DNA of 64,000 nucleotides from Diadema setosum (GCA_033980235.1 CM067067.1:10293401-10357400), one strand, 5' to 3'; positions 1 through 14,335 are shown, counted from the first letter of the stretch. Made by a program: numbers and translations. Notes: generated from the letters alone by a model not told the origin.

Positions 1-566
1 TACGCATCATGTATATTATATGGTGGCAATCATGCGTGTTATTGGATTGCAGACAAACGCTCATCGCTCATCATTCCGATGGGGTTCATATTGTCCTATC
101 ATTATCCCGGACAAAATTCATTTTTGTTGTCCACTTCCACAACCTCGCTCCGTACACCTCCATCCCATATTACCCGTACCATGCCCATGCTCTCCTTATC
201 CTATAATTGAACCGATTACCCAAATTATCATATCTATCTCGGGTTGATAAGTGTACATGTATTATGCGGTAATGCTATTAAATGCAGCGCATGCATGGAG
301 TTCTGTTTTACACGTTTTAATCATTCATTCTTTTAATCCCGTATCTACGTATCATATCTGCCATATACGACAAGGAAGGGACATTAAATCTGGTTTGATG
401 TAAAACGCATTATGATTCTCCCTTTTTGGGACCAAGAAACGACATGTAAACAACATGGAGCAGAAAAGATTGCTGTTATTTTGCAAACACAGTGGCACTT
501 TTGGCTGTATACAACATGAAGGTCAGTCTTTTGTTGATAGCTTCTTACAAGCGTTGTTTTTTGGTA
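1..566. other. AT-rich unique DNA, nothing recognised
   Basis: Open frames here are under 120 codons, overlap on both strands and resemble no family I know. There are no repeats beyond short T runs. Confidence 0.6.
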
Positions 567-591
567 TTTTTTTTTTTTTTTGGGGGGGGGG
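567..591. repeat. T15-G10 homopolymer junction
   Basis: A run of 15 T passes directly into a run of 10 G. It is the first of several T-to-G junctions in the window with the same polarity (also near 5352, 21101, 27657, 37626 and 60366). Confidence 0.9.
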
Positions 592-1759
592 TAATGTAAC
601 AAATATGAAAGACAAAGTTTGCGTCTTGAGCAATGATACATTTCAACTTGCAACTTTGATCAAGAAACTCTGCGTGCGTGGGATATGTAAACAAAATCAC
701 CCACCCTCCTGTTGTATGTATGTTTCTGTCTATGTGTATACGTGTTTGTATACATACATACACACAAACATATATATATATATTATGAATGTGTGCGAAT
801 GTTTGAGTGTATGAGCACATTCATTAATATACAACGAATATAAACGTTGGCATGTTTATGTTGGAATGAATGAATAAATTAAACATAATATTCAACATGC
901 AGTTGAGTTTTAGGCAGACGGAGTATAACACAGTAACTACGGAACAAAATGTATTGCTAAAAACTAATCTGACAGCATATTTTTGTTTTCTTTTGTGTAT
1001 TCATTGTCACACAGTATAGATATGCGCCATAGTTATCATTCCTTTTTCAGTCTGATGTTCACAGTTACCGCTTTTGTGAGCATTATTGTGAAACACCTTC
1101 TCTGTTCCACCGGCCCTTGTTGATTATTTCGAATCCAGGAACAAAAACCGACACGTCTATACAAACGAAGGGGGAAAGCACGATGGCGTACACGACCATC
1201 GATCGCGGAAAGGTGTGATACTGTAGTGAAAGAGAACGAATACAGCCGCGCCGCTTCCAAAATATAGAGAAGGAAAAAGATAGGGGAAAAAGACCAGTGA
1301 CGACAACAGTGACACAACAGAGACGCAAAACGCGGAAAACGCATGTGCCAGATGAACGGCAAACAGGCCACAAAGGTGTCGCTTTTCAAACATCGGCGCA
1401 AGAGAGAAGGGGGTCGGGGAGGACCAAAACAGCTGCCCTCTCTTCTCTGTCGCATGTTATGGTGTCCATCGCCTTAAAGTAACGCGATTAAGCTCGCCTA
1501 TTGACCAAGTTATTATCACCATTACAATGTTTGTACCTGTACCAACTATCATAACGGATCCTTCTTGTGTTTCTGCACTGTTGTTTGGCCGACAAAAAAC
1601 ACGCCACTGGGGCGATTAAGCGGTGGACAACGTGTGAGGAAAGACGAGGGCGCGGACGTGAGCAAAAAATGACGTGAGCAAAACAAAACAATCAAAAGTT
1701 CGATTCAGAAACAAAGAGAAACTCAACATCCACGAGAATAATGCAATATATCTGTATAT
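592..1759. other. Unique DNA, no gene supported
   Basis: Holds a small imperfect AT/GT patch (about 720-800). An open frame of 139 codons on the minus strand (1036-1455) overlaps three other open frames in different phases. It shows no domain and no splice context I can defend, so it is not called. Confidence 0.5.
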
Positions 1760-1788
1760 AGAGAGAGAAAGAGAGAGAGAGAGAGAGA
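1760..1788. repeat. GA microsatellite
   Basis: Imperfect (GA)n about 29 bp long with one AAA interruption. Confidence 0.85.
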
Positions 1789-4202
1789 AAATGTGAGGAA
1801 CTTGTTTTCATTATGTTGTAGGCAATCACATCTACGCGACTTCATTATTTTTCAGAGTGTTAATGCTACGAAGAGAGTTTGTAATAAGGGCACAAATTAA
1901 CAGAAAAAAAAGTTGCTACTTCTTCGTCAATAAGGGAAAGGACGAAACACCAATCGGACACCACAGGAACACCTGTCCATCGGTCGATCTTGCTCCTGTA
2001 GAAACTAAGATTTCGTCGCGGAATTAAAAACAAAAACAAAACACAAAAAAAAAAAAAAAATCAGAACGAAGCTCCGTTTAATGTCTCGTGATCACGTGAT
2101 TTCGCGGTCTGTTATCGATTTTCATGTTTTATGATATCATTACGCTCTTACGAATTCACTTTCTCTTAAAATGATTTTCGATCCCCGCTTCCCGGTTCCT
2201 AAGTATTTTCATCTCGTTCCCATTGTTAACGTACTTACCGTGTCAACGAGAAATGAGTTCATATGCGGTCATCGCGCGGAGATTTGCGTGCCGTGTAGGC
2301 GCTGTACGCCGTAAATCTTTGATGATTTGAGTAGAGCCAGAGGCACGGGCTCACCTGCCTTTAATCCCTCGTCGGGCGGGGCGACAGCTGCTAATATTGA
2401 TTTCGAAAATACAACAGGAGCATGAAGCGGTGCAACATTTATTACCCCTCCCCCCCCCCTTCCCCATATGATATAGATGGAATCCACAGATTTCATGGAA
2501 CATTTTAAAAGTACACACTTGTGAACAATAGCCATACACAAACATATTGTATTGTCTTGTTTTGTAGTATATCATAATATATTATTTTATGTTGCAATTA
2601 TTACCATTGTATCATATTATACTATATCATATTGCATTGCATTGTATTTTCCTTTAAGGAATCACAAAAAAAAATCTTATTTCATTTCCATACAAATCAT
2701 CCTTGTAACATTTATCTACAGATCAAAGCATAATGCAGGACTTCGATGTAAAAGAGCTGCTATCCGATCGTTTTATCCTGTATAAATATGCCCAAATAAA
2801 TGAATGGATAAATATATAGAATTAGGTGCATACAGACTGAACCCTTTATAATATTTCATGATACAGAATTGATTTAGATTAGCAGCGAGTATGTCATATT
2901 CATAGTGGAAAATTAATATAATGTGCAGGGGAAACATTCAGAAAGGGGATAGGGGAATCGAGGAACGGCTGAATCTGACTGAAGGGAGGATGGTACAGAT
3001 ACATGCATATACCACTCATACATATGCTGTGCGTTTATGTACGTATTCTTTTGTTCTTTTATTTTTTTTTTTGGCTTCATCATCAGCTGGCCTTGATACT
3101 GCAAACACGTGAGCAATATTCTTGATAATGTCGACGTGCGCAGACAACGCGTTATCGACGACAAATAAACACATTCCCTTGCATCGCGCCCCTAGTCAGA
3201 GCTAAAATACATGAACCCGGCGAGCTGAACATAACGAGAAGACATCAACGATGTCTAGATAAATAGTCATTATGTAACTCTGCATATATATTACTCATGT
3301 TGACGGGGTCTTTGCCTTTAATGGCGGATTGTATTACAACCATGTAGATGTGGGTTTTCGAGTGCAATAAACGCAGGTAGGCATGTCATGCGGCGTGCAG
3401 AATACTTTGTGGTACCAGTATGTCTATTCATTTTATTAATTAAGCCTTCTATTTCTTTAATCTTTATTGCCCCTTTCCATGTCTTGCTATAAGAGGAAAA
3501 AGAGAAAAAGGACACGTAATAAGAGAAGGGAAAGATGACCGTTGAAACAGCGCCATTCTCTTTGCATATTGAATCGCTTACCAATGGTCGGTGTTGTGGT
3601 TTTCCGTCAATAGATGGCGCGCGACCATTCTTCTTTACGTTGAGCGGTTGTAAATTCCTTCGCGCTGCGGTGCAGAATCTGACCTGCCCGTACAAATTTA
3701 TTTTCCACGTCTTTCATAGGACTTTCATTAACCAGGGGATTCTTTCCTTGATCATTTATTTTCAAATGTGTGTTGTGGGTAAGGTTTCCTTTTGTGAACC
3801 ATTACTTGTTCCTGACAATGAGAACAAAGGCTTGTTAGGGTAAACCATAACAAACATTCCTCACATGCCCGCGGTGCATGATAGTAAGGACTTCTACAAT
3901 AACAGTGTAGTAGACCTAGAACATCTAGGTCCGTGTAAATAGTAAACATGGGAGTTGTTATGAGTCGGAAAACGGAAAGAAACAACGCTCATTAGGTGGC
4001 GGAAGACGTTTTCAACAACCTGGTCATCCCTTAAATACACCGTAGGAATTGTATCATGGCAAAATCGCGGCGAGTTCGATAACAAATTCCGGTGCGCTGC
4101 GGCTGCTGTTTCAATGTCATCTGCCCAATTAACCCTTTCTTTGAACAGGTGCTTCGAGTCTTTAATTGTCCCCTGGTCCATAATATTGGGCATGGTTTAC
4201 GT
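1789..4202. other. Unique AT-rich DNA with short homopolymers
   Basis: Contains an A run near 2043-2060 and a C run near 2449-2459. Open frames such as 3318-3695 (minus, 125 codons) and 3535-3843 (plus, 102 codons) overlap each other and have no recognisable motif. Confidence 0.5.
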
Positions 4203-4266
4203 GCGTGTGATTTTGTGTGTGTGTGATTTTGCGTGTGTGATATTGTAATTATGTGACTCGGTGTGT

Positions 4267-4345
<79 letters not shown>

Positions 4346-4402
4346 TGTGTGTGTTTGGATCAGTGAGTTTCTGTGTGTGTCTGTGTGTGCTGGTGTGTGT
4401 AT
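4203..4402. repeat. GT microsatellite, long, imperfect
   Basis: The core at 4260-4342 is nearly pure (GT)n with single interruptions. Imperfect GT-rich sequence flanks it on both sides. The open frames across it are translated repeat (CVCVCV or THTHTH) and are not genes. Confidence 0.97.
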
Positions 4403-4524
4403 TAGCGTATACTTTCGTCTTTCTTTATTCCCTTTCCATTTCGTTCTTTCTCTGCACAACGTGAAACGGATATCACTGATAAATGAAAGCAGGACCGATG
4501 AGCCGATTTGAAGCAGATAAGTGT

Positions 4525-4898
4525 ATCTTATATCATATATTTTTGGTTGAGACCTAACTTCAGGTTTCTAACATTTGAGATGAGATAATGAGAAACCTTT
4601 TATAAAATACGAAAGAGCGTGTAATTCCAGGAAAGATTCAACATTTATTGGAAGGAAATTGGTTTTGAAATGGCTGAGACATCTAAAACAGAGCAAAAAA
4701 TAAAAGGTTGGATTGCTTTGTTTTACTCTATTGTTTGCTGTCTCAGCCATTCCAGAACTGATGTTTATCTAATAAACTTTGAATTCCTCTTAGAATTGTA
4801 TACTCTATATTATTTCATGAGTGGTTTCTTGGTATCTCGCAAACAGTTAAAAGCCCAATCTTCATCTCCACCAATGTTATACCATCCCTTTAAAGTAG
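4525..4898 (+). mobile_element. MITE-like inverted-repeat element, copy A
   Basis: A short palindromic element. The left half runs from TTTTGGTTGAGACC through GAAATGGCTGAGACATC. The right half mirrors it with CTCAGCCATTCCAG and CATGAGTGGTTTCTTGGTATC, and ends in CATCCCTTTAAAG. A second copy in the opposite orientation lies at 37183-37566 and shares TTAAAAGCCCAATC, GGTATCTCGC and the TGGCTGAGA centre. It codes for nothing: the open frames inside are accidental. The outer left boundary is approximate and I found no clear target duplication. Non-autonomous DNA transposon is an inference from the palindromic structure. Confidence 0.8.
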
Positions 4899-5344
4899 AG
4901 CCATATTTGTTGATAATAGCTACTCAGTGAAATGGGCAGAACACTGCAAAGGTAGCAGTGAAATTTCAAGCCTGACTGTTCTTTTTCCCTCACAATTTTC
5001 TAGTAACTAGTTTTCACTCTAAATTTTAATGTTAAAAAACAAAGTGCTTAAATAAATTTTGATTTAATCAGTCATCGATCAGGTCTCGCTAAAATCACTT
5101 TACTCACAAAAAAAAAAAAAAAAAAAAAACGTTTTGGTGTTACCAGTCCTAGTTTTGAAAGAATTCCATTCTTTTTGTCGTAACTATTATAATTGCTGTC
5201 GTTGTTTTTTTTTTCTGGCACAAATTCTGTCTCATTAGAGGAAATAATTTCCAGACACACCGAGAAACAAACTCTAACCGTTAAAGTCTGGATGAGCTGA
5301 AAATTTCTTCAAAGTTTTCCAGTCCATCACACTAACATGTCTCC
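4899..5344. other. Unique DNA with A22 tract
   Basis: AT-rich. A run of 22 A lies at 5108-5129. Nothing else is recognised. Confidence 0.6.
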
Positions 5345-5351
5345 CAGTGCA

Positions 5352-5384
5352 TTTTTTTTCTTTTTGTGGGGGGGGGGGGGGGGG
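5352..5384. repeat. Interrupted T-run to G17 junction
   Basis: T8-C-T5-G-T is followed by a run of 17 G, then a G-rich stretch to about 5392. It has the same T-to-G polarity as the other junctions in the window. Confidence 0.85.
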
Positions 5385-5392
5385 AGAGGGGG

Positions 5393-6043
5393 TCGTTGTA
5401 GTAGAAAAAAACAAGTGTTCATTCCTTGATAAGGTGTAGAGACAATCTCGCATGGAGTTAGTGCTACTGTGACGAGTAATCCAAAAGTTCTCGTCTTACT
5501 TCTCCATTATATAGAATCAGTCTGGTACACTCGCTACTCGTCTCTACAGCTGAAAATACCTAGATAAACAAATATAAAGAATACAAGGGGAGGCAGCAAA
5601 CACTGAGTACTTACTAGGCGAGAAACTAGGAGAGATTGAGCTTGTGTTAACTTATCCCGCATCAGACCAATGCACGACACTCAGTTTATGCAGATAGGAA
5701 TATGTGACTAGCGCCATCTACGGTGAAAGCTGGGTTGACTGCAAGTTCTGTAATTCACACTCGACCGGCCCGTGATGTTGCTATCCACAGTGATGTGTAA
5801 GCGCACGAAAATGTATACATATTACTGGCCATTTTTATCTACTACTAGTACCCTAATTCTCATAAATACACCTGTTTCTTTTCTTCTTTTTTTTCACCCA
5901 CGTGTGATTAAAGAAGAAACACCACCACCTTAAAAGTGGATTCGGAAGCATCTGACAGAACGTGGGGGACAGCCAAATAATATGATTGTGTCTTGACTTT
6001 TCTTAATCATTTTGAGGTCTTTGGTCTGTGGCAAACATTTTAT
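5393..6043. other. Unique DNA, nothing recognised
   Basis: No open frame of note and no repeat beyond short T runs near 5880-5893. Confidence 0.6.
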
Positions 6044-6167
6044 CATTCACTCTTCCTCACCAGAGAAAATGTGATTGAATTTATTTTTACTGGAAATATG
6101 GTTAACATTCACTCTTCCTCACCAGAGAAAATGTGATTGAACTTATTTTTACTGGAAATATGGTTAA
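6044..6167. repeat. 62-bp tandem duplication
   Basis: Two directly adjacent copies (6044-6105 and 6106-6167) beginning CATTCACTCTTCCTCACCAG. They differ at a single base (GAATTT against GAACTT). The near identity implies a recent duplication. Confidence 0.96.
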
Positions 6168-7776
6168 ATCACTAACAGACAAATGAACTAAAGTCAATCC
6201 AAAATCATAATATAGCATTCTCTCAGTATTTCAAAGCGGTTGGCAAGTATTTTGTGCTCATAGTTTGGACCAAAGACGAAGCAAACGACGCGAAACGTCC
6301 TAATAAGAACCGATCATTTTCGTCAGTTATATCAGCTTTATCGTATACTCTCAGAAGGACACAGCAAATATGAATATGAAAATATGAAAATATGCTGAAA
6401 TATGCATGTCCCTGGTCGTCCCTCGTCACTGTCGCTGTCGATATCCTTCTCATCCTCTATCTCTCTCCTCCCTCTCTCTTCCCTTCCATCTCTCCCTCCC
6501 TCTGTCATTCTACTTTCTCACTGTCTTTATTGCTCTCTGGGTAACGTGATCTGCGTTTCTTCAGATTAACACATCGGGGCATACTCATACATGTATGATA
6601 ATTATGTAATTTGTATTATTTATCAAACTCGTATCCGATGTCCTTCTCATTAGTACCTCCGGTGTTCCTTTGTCTTTGAATGAATGAAATTAGTGAAATG
6701 AGCACGATTAGAAGGTTGTAATTCTTTCCATTCGATGGATTCACTCTGTGTGTAATTAAACGTCGGCATCTAACTCATCTTGCTATTTCTTGGTTGACGA
6801 ATCTGTCCTGCGATCGTATCACCGGAAAAATGTCACTGGATGATGCGTCGTAATGACATAGTTTTGCCGTCATGTATACAGGCCTATCATTGTAACTTCT
6901 AACGGCAGTCTGAAATGTCAGGCTAATCGCCTCCCATTCCCCCTCCGCCACCTAAGATCCCGTGAACAACATTTTTGTGCACTGCGTTGCCGGGCGACGG
7001 GCACAGTGGTAAACTCGCGCCGTATGCGAAGATATTACGCTGTAATCCAGTGAGCAGAGAGAGAACACAGAGACGTTTCCGAAAACGATACGCCCCCGTA
7101 TTTACCCGCGGGTATCACACGAGATAATCCGTGTAAATTGAGAATATCTCACCGTTCCACCTCTTCGTGATGCATGCCAAGTATACAAGTCGAGAGGCAA
7201 GAGGGAGAGATGTTCTCTATTCAGCTGAGCACCGCCGAGAAATTTTCGCGAGTTGACGTGACATCGAGGCAGTATGGTGTCCGTTCGAAAAGAGCTGGAA
7301 ACATTTTACAAGGTTTACACTTCACCCAAAAGACTTCTGATTCTCTTCAGCATCCTTTACCGAGCCTACCCCACCCCCCCCCCCCCTCACACACACAGGC
7401 ACGACCGAGAATACGTTAACTATTCTTTGATACCATGCAAACGCTTGCCTTCCACCGTTTACAGTATCATATCTACCTGCAAAAGTAGAAGACGCTCAAC
7501 GCACGTTTCTGTTTATTTTTCTCTTTCAAGAGACATGCACAACAAACTTCTGTCTCGGGGAAAATTTAAATTTCATGTTCCTCAGTTTTTATTTTAAGCT
7601 ATTTTCTCATATGTATGTATATACAAGTATCATATATAAATATATCCCTCAAGAGGAATTTCCGACGCTGAGAGGATCGTTGAATGTGGGTTTCAGCTGA
7701 ATTCATGTCAATGACACATAGATTGATTTTTTTTTCAATTTCTTTACTTCCTTTTCCCCATGTCCTTTGCCTCGTC
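6168..7776. other. Unique DNA; some GC-richer sequence
   Basis: A CT-rich patch lies at about 6440-6500. A moderately GC-rich block lies at about 6960-7140. A C run followed by CA repeats lies at about 7373-7400. Open frames here run into the C/CA tract and are not credible genes. Confidence 0.5.
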
Positions 7777-7795
7777 GGGGGGGGGGGGGGGGGGG
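7777..7795. repeat. G19 homopolymer
   Basis: An uninterrupted run of 19 G. Its length is likely uncertain in any assembly. Confidence 0.95.
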
Positions 7796-8518
7796 AGTAC
7801 ATATCAGTGAGCTTAGCCAAGCAAAATGAGAAAAATCACCGCACTGTCGTCTAAGACCGGGGTGCATGGAACGCGAAGTGGCCTGCGGTGCGGATAAACG
7901 TTGATGTAGCAATCATTCACGTATGACCTTTTTTTTTTTTCAATCGGTTCATATTTGAATTTTCATTAAAAAAAAAAGACATTATTGTCACTCGCTGAGT
8001 TCACCAAAGGATGGCCAATACACAGAGAAGTAGGTATATTTCTTTGAATTCCTTTCTCTATGTAGTTACCAAACCACTGGAAACTTTGCCCCCTTATACT
8101 ATTATGTAGATCAACACGAACTATGTGAATCATGTCGTATATATCTGATAGTATGTTTTGTGATATGATAAGATGGTAGATTTAAAACTTTAGTCATGTG
8201 GAATGCATTACCGTTGTATTATATTAATTAAGGAATGAATAGGTAACATATTAAAAATGGAGGGGACTGCTATGAAGTGCAGCTTGAATTTGTAGTACCC
8301 TGAGCATAAAACAAACAAAGAAATCTAGGCACCCCTTGTTACTCATAAATAAGAAGGTACAAAAAGGCGCGCTCTGGATGTATCTCGTACATGAAAACGG
8401 CGGAAATCAATGGGGGGGGGGGGGGGACTGAAACAAAAGACGTAATACATGAAGGAGACACGATACGTTATGCAGTTAGATAAGTTGACAAAACAGAAAC
8501 AAGTGGTTCATAATCTTA
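7796..8518. other. Unique AT-rich DNA with G15 run
   Basis: Short T and A runs near 7929-7978 and 15 consecutive G at about 8412-8426. No gene is seen. Confidence 0.55.
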
Positions 8519-10498
<1,980 letters not shown>

Positions 10499-10962
10499 TA
10501 AAAAAAACCGAGCATAACTTTCATGTTCCCTCGCCATGTCTATAGTGACATTAATATCACAAAAACATGCAAATTATGCTGAGTCGAGGGGAAGGTGCAT
10601 TGCAATGTCTTTTGTTAAACATATCAGTACTTTAGCAATGACTGGCAGATGAGGTCACAACCGGTATCTTGGTTTGGAAGTGTTTTTTTTTTGTGGGCGT
10701 ATCCAAGTAATCTGAAGAAAAATAGAAGAGAAATTATTTAAAAATGTATGGATTGTTTCTAGATATTCGTTTCACAGCAAAAGTCATGTTGAGGGTATCA
10801 TGAATCAACACAAATCAACATGAATTTGAATGTCATAAAAACATTTAAGAAGTAGGAATACAAGTTGGCTGACGCAGGTATTTCGGTCTATTCATCAGCT
10901 AGCAAAACCACGAGCCAATTCTCAGGACAATGAGCATCAACATTGTACACTGCGCAATACCC
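10499..10962. other. Unique AT-rich DNA
   Basis: No open frame or repeat of note. Confidence 0.6.
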
Positions 10963-10994
10963 TGTTGTTGTTGTTGTTGTCGTTGTTGCTGTTG

Positions 10995-11026
<32 letters not shown>

Positions 11027-11030
11027 GTGT
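10963..11030. repeat. TTG array passing into TGG array
   Basis: (GTT)n with two single-base variants passes into (GGT)5. The poly-Cys, poly-Val and poly-Trp open frames across it are artefacts. Confidence 0.95.
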
Positions 11031-11494
11031 ATCATTCTACACGTTTTGGATCAATTTGCAGGATTTGCGAAAACTACAGAAACTTCGTGCATCCGACGCA
11101 GCCGAATGCGTCAGAACAACCAGATGCCCTTGATTTGACGCATGTATTGATTGGCGAAGACAGGTCCCGTACCAATTGTCGCCTGCCTGAAATCATGACC
11201 TTTCACTTACTTTCGCAGTCTCAGAAAATGAAATAAAAACAAAAACCAAACTACGAGCACTAGGAGCGCGCAAACTTCGACAAGGTCATAGAGTCACGTT
11301 AAACGCCAGAGAACTGTCCACACATCTATGGAAAAATGAAAACAAATATCAAGATCCCGATCATGAAACTAATCTCCTATTCATTTTACCACATTATTGA
11401 GCTATCTTATAAGTTTTAAATATATATAATTTATATGTATACATTTGTTTCGAGTAACATTACCGGCAGACAGACAGAAACACAAACACTCAGT
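11031..11494. other. Unique DNA
   Basis: No recognised element. Confidence 0.6.
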
Positions 11495-11495
11495 G

Positions 11496-11529
<34 letters not shown>

Positions 11530-11536
11530 CACTCAC
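11495..11536. repeat. CA microsatellite
   Basis: (CA)n with one CG interruption and a degenerate tail. Confidence 0.93.
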
Positions 11537-12895
11537 GCAAAGCACAAATACCGGCAAAAAACAGCAAAGCAACCTTTATGGCAAAGGTAATCAGATGTAT
11601 TTGCAAACACCATCTCTTCAATGCTGAGTGTTATTAGTCGGTGCTATCTACATGCTATCGTGATCATTGTGTCCTAATCCCAAAGGGAGTAGGCTCTTCA
11701 CTGCTGTTATTTTTCGCAGCTTTCCTTGTTACGATTCTCTTTCTTTGTTTGTTCGTCCTGTTAAAGGGCACAGCGACATCAATTGAGACTCACACTTGAT
11801 CCTACTGTGGCGTCACATGGGTACCAAGGCATGATGCTCTCAACTCTGATTAGAAAAGAAAGAAAGAAAACAAAATGATCACAACAAGTCATTTTCTGGA
11901 TTACACACCGAAGTGTTCATAGCCCGAGAGCAATCCGTGCGATAGGAATTATTCACGAGTTTGTCTGTTTTGCTTGGTTTTATTTCTTTTATCTAAAGGA
12001 AATGACAAGCTCCATTTTCGACGTTCGAAAGAGGAAACGTGAGAGAGCGAGGTAAATGGCCCTATATGTGTTGTAGCAAACAATAATTTCGTGTGGGATT
12101 TTGTCCCTCAAAGCCTTGGGAAGATGGGATGCGTTGGCATGGCAACGTAAAACAAAGCTTGAATAAGAAGCCACAGCAGTAGGAAAAAGAAAACAATTGT
12201 TATGCAGTAGAATACGGCAATATAAGCGCCTAATCCACAGGCAGCGAGAATGCCGCGGAGAAAGAGAAAATCGGTTGCTGAAGACAAGGATGGCGAAATG
12301 AGGTGTGATTTGGAATATCAGTGACTGGAGGCTTTGAAAGCCGGAATGACGAGTTTCTCTTGGTCCTAGTTTAAAATCGCAGCCATGATCGATCCCAACC
12401 AATCAACCATGATCACTGAAGAGCCTACGATCGATTGTATTGTCCTGTGATGTTCATATCAAGCGGACATTCTGTTAAGTAACTTTCTTGGAATGCATTC
12501 TTCAGCTCCACATCCTACTTGTACCATCACTTCCCCTCTGATGGAGTCTAATTCCCCGAGTATCGAATGCATGCTACAGCTAATCGATAAAGCTGACAGG
12601 CCCGGAGATCGGGCGGGAAACTTGGCTCATCCGTCAGCTGACCTCAGCACTCCCAATCCCGCCGCGAAAGCTACATTGACGCGAGTTGGAAGAAATAGAA
12701 ATCGCAGAAAGTCCAGCCGCGCATAACTCGCGCATGTCAAAGCACGTACCGTTGACGTCCGCTACCGAGAGCGTGCTTTCAGCCCCATTACTCATGTTTG
12801 CTGTACTCCTTGTCCTATGATGCACTTTGCCAGATAGCCATGCAGGGAGGTTTGTCTCGGGGAGAACCCTCAGTGGTTAATAAACAGACAGGATG
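11537..12895. other. Unique DNA, partly GC-rich at 12.6-12.8 kb
   Basis: A minus-strand open frame of 137 codons (11989-12402) has no recognisable domain and is not called. The block 12600-12730 is relatively CG-rich for this window and could be regulatory. This is speculative. Confidence 0.45.
12133..12146. promoter_or_regulatory. X-box-like RFX site
   Basis: GTTGGCATGGCAAC resembles the RFX X-box, two GTTGCC-type half-sites around a 2-bp gap, with one departure in the left half. A single motif match in 64 kb is weak evidence of function. Confidence 0.25.
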
Positions 12896-12965
12896 GCGTT
12901 AAGGCAGTCCTTCTTTCTGCTGAGGAATGCGGTAAGGCAGTCCTTCTTTCTGCTGAGGAATGCGG
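12896..12965. repeat. 33-bp tandem duplication
   Basis: Two copies (12896-12928 and 12929-12961) plus four bases of a third. The unit contains AAGGCAGTCCTTCTTTCTGC. The copies differ by one base near the start of the unit. Confidence 0.95.
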
Positions 12966-13284
12966 ACATGACGAACCGCTCCAACAGATGTCGCGTTCGA
13001 ATTCATTGTAACGGATAATGATGGCTCACCCAGCCAATGGAATAATGAGAGCAACCGACCAATCGTCTGTTCTTACAGTCTGAACAGATCAAAATATAGC
13101 GATGTATCTAGAACTAATTGTGACGTATGCAAAGACAGTGGCAGAACAATAAAGAATTACATCGTTTATGTTTTCATGACTTGATCAAAATAATAAGGGT
13201 TTACACACAATATGACATTGATGGCACCCTAAGGAAAGAGGGAAATGCAATGGTTGCCAATATCTGCACGAGGAGCTTGCCATG

Positions 13285-13285
<1 letters not shown>
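12966..13285. other. Unique DNA
   Basis: Nothing recognised. Confidence 0.6.
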
Positions 13286-13321
<36 letters not shown>

Positions 13322-13341
13322 CGTGTGTTGTATGTGTGTGC
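13286..13341. repeat. GT microsatellite
   Basis: Pure (GT)17 to about 13320, then imperfect GT-rich sequence. Confidence 0.96.
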
Positions 13342-14127
13342 TTGTGCGTGGGTGCCGTCATTTCCATTATTTATTAGCGTGTGCCGATATTGTAGTTTAT
13401 TCATTAATCAATTTATTTAATAATTAAATCAGTGTGCTGATATTGTAGTTAATCTATATCAGGTATCTTTTTCAATGACAGTTGAGTAAATGAATAATAT
13501 ATGAGAATGATCGGTGTTTTTTCTCATCCAGAATGATGTAATTTTCAAGTGCTTTGCGATTTGTATCTATGGACTATTTGAACGAAATCTTCATAAATAT
13601 GGAAAAATATGGAAAATAGATGGCAAAAAAGTGTGAGCGAGTCTTCTTGAATGTGTTATGTTGTAAAAGTTTCTATTTTGCTCGAAACACCCCTTGGTCA
13701 TGGCACCTGGCTATGTGATGTTATCAGTTACAAAGTTCTAGTGTCATCAATCCCTGTTAAAATCTTTGAAGATCTTTCTTCTACATGAAAAAAAAATATG
13801 ATGAGCGTGCTTTTCTTAACCTGTATGACGACATACCAAAGGTAATCCCTGTGTTCTTTACTCTTACTTGCTGGGAAGTCTGAAAGAGGATCTTTCCACC
13901 AAACTACATGGAGATATCTAAAAATATTCTGACATTTCTACCAAGGGTATCTTTGGTGAAACCAAAATAGACAAGCAAACAAACAAAAGTTACACGTGGT
14001 CCTGTGACGTAACAAAGACCGTCGAAACTGATGTTCAGTTTGCCGTACCTCTCTCTATCCAGAATATGTAATGAATTTCCTTTAAAGTGTAATGGCTAAG
14101 AAATGATTTATTTAAGTAACAGTCATC
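13342..14127. other. AT-rich unique DNA with a weak direct repeat
   Basis: The words GATATTGTAGTTTATTC (about 13386) and GATATTGTAGTTAATCTA (about 13438) suggest a diverged duplication of roughly 55 bp. No gene is seen. Confidence 0.5.
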
Positions 14128-14335
14128 GCTGCAGTGGACCAGTGGTCAAAGACCATAGACTCTACATCATGAGATCCCGGGTTCAAGCTGTTGATAGCAG
14201 CGGTATAGTGCCCCCATAACGCCAAGATACTTTCACCCTTACTGACTGGTCCTTCGGAAGGAACATAATAAGTCATCGGTCCAGGCCATCGGTACTGTGT
14301 CTGCACACTTATAATCCTATTCAATTTCAAAAACT
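14128..14335 (+). mobile_element. tRNA-derived SINE
   Basis: The head reads like a decayed tRNA gene: an A-box-like GACCAGTGGTCAAAGACC region near 14137, then a B-box-like GGGTTCAAGCTG at about 14179-14190, at normal tRNA spacing. The downstream body includes CCTTCGGAAGGAACATAATA, similar to the conserved segment after the tRNA head in many invertebrate SINEs and to the SINE at 49281. It cannot encode a working tRNA. Target duplications were not identified, so the ends are approximate. Confidence 0.65.

Noticed and set aside
1036..1455. 139-codon minus-strand open frame
   Set aside because: Overlaps other open frames on both strands, has no recognisable motif and an unremarkable composition.
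4031..4459. 142-codon minus-strand open frame
   Set aside because: Its middle is translated CA repeat (Thr-His), and the flanks show no domain.
11989..12402. 137-codon minus-strand open frame
   Set aside because: No domain or family resemblance. Length is within chance for a 64-kb window read in six frames.
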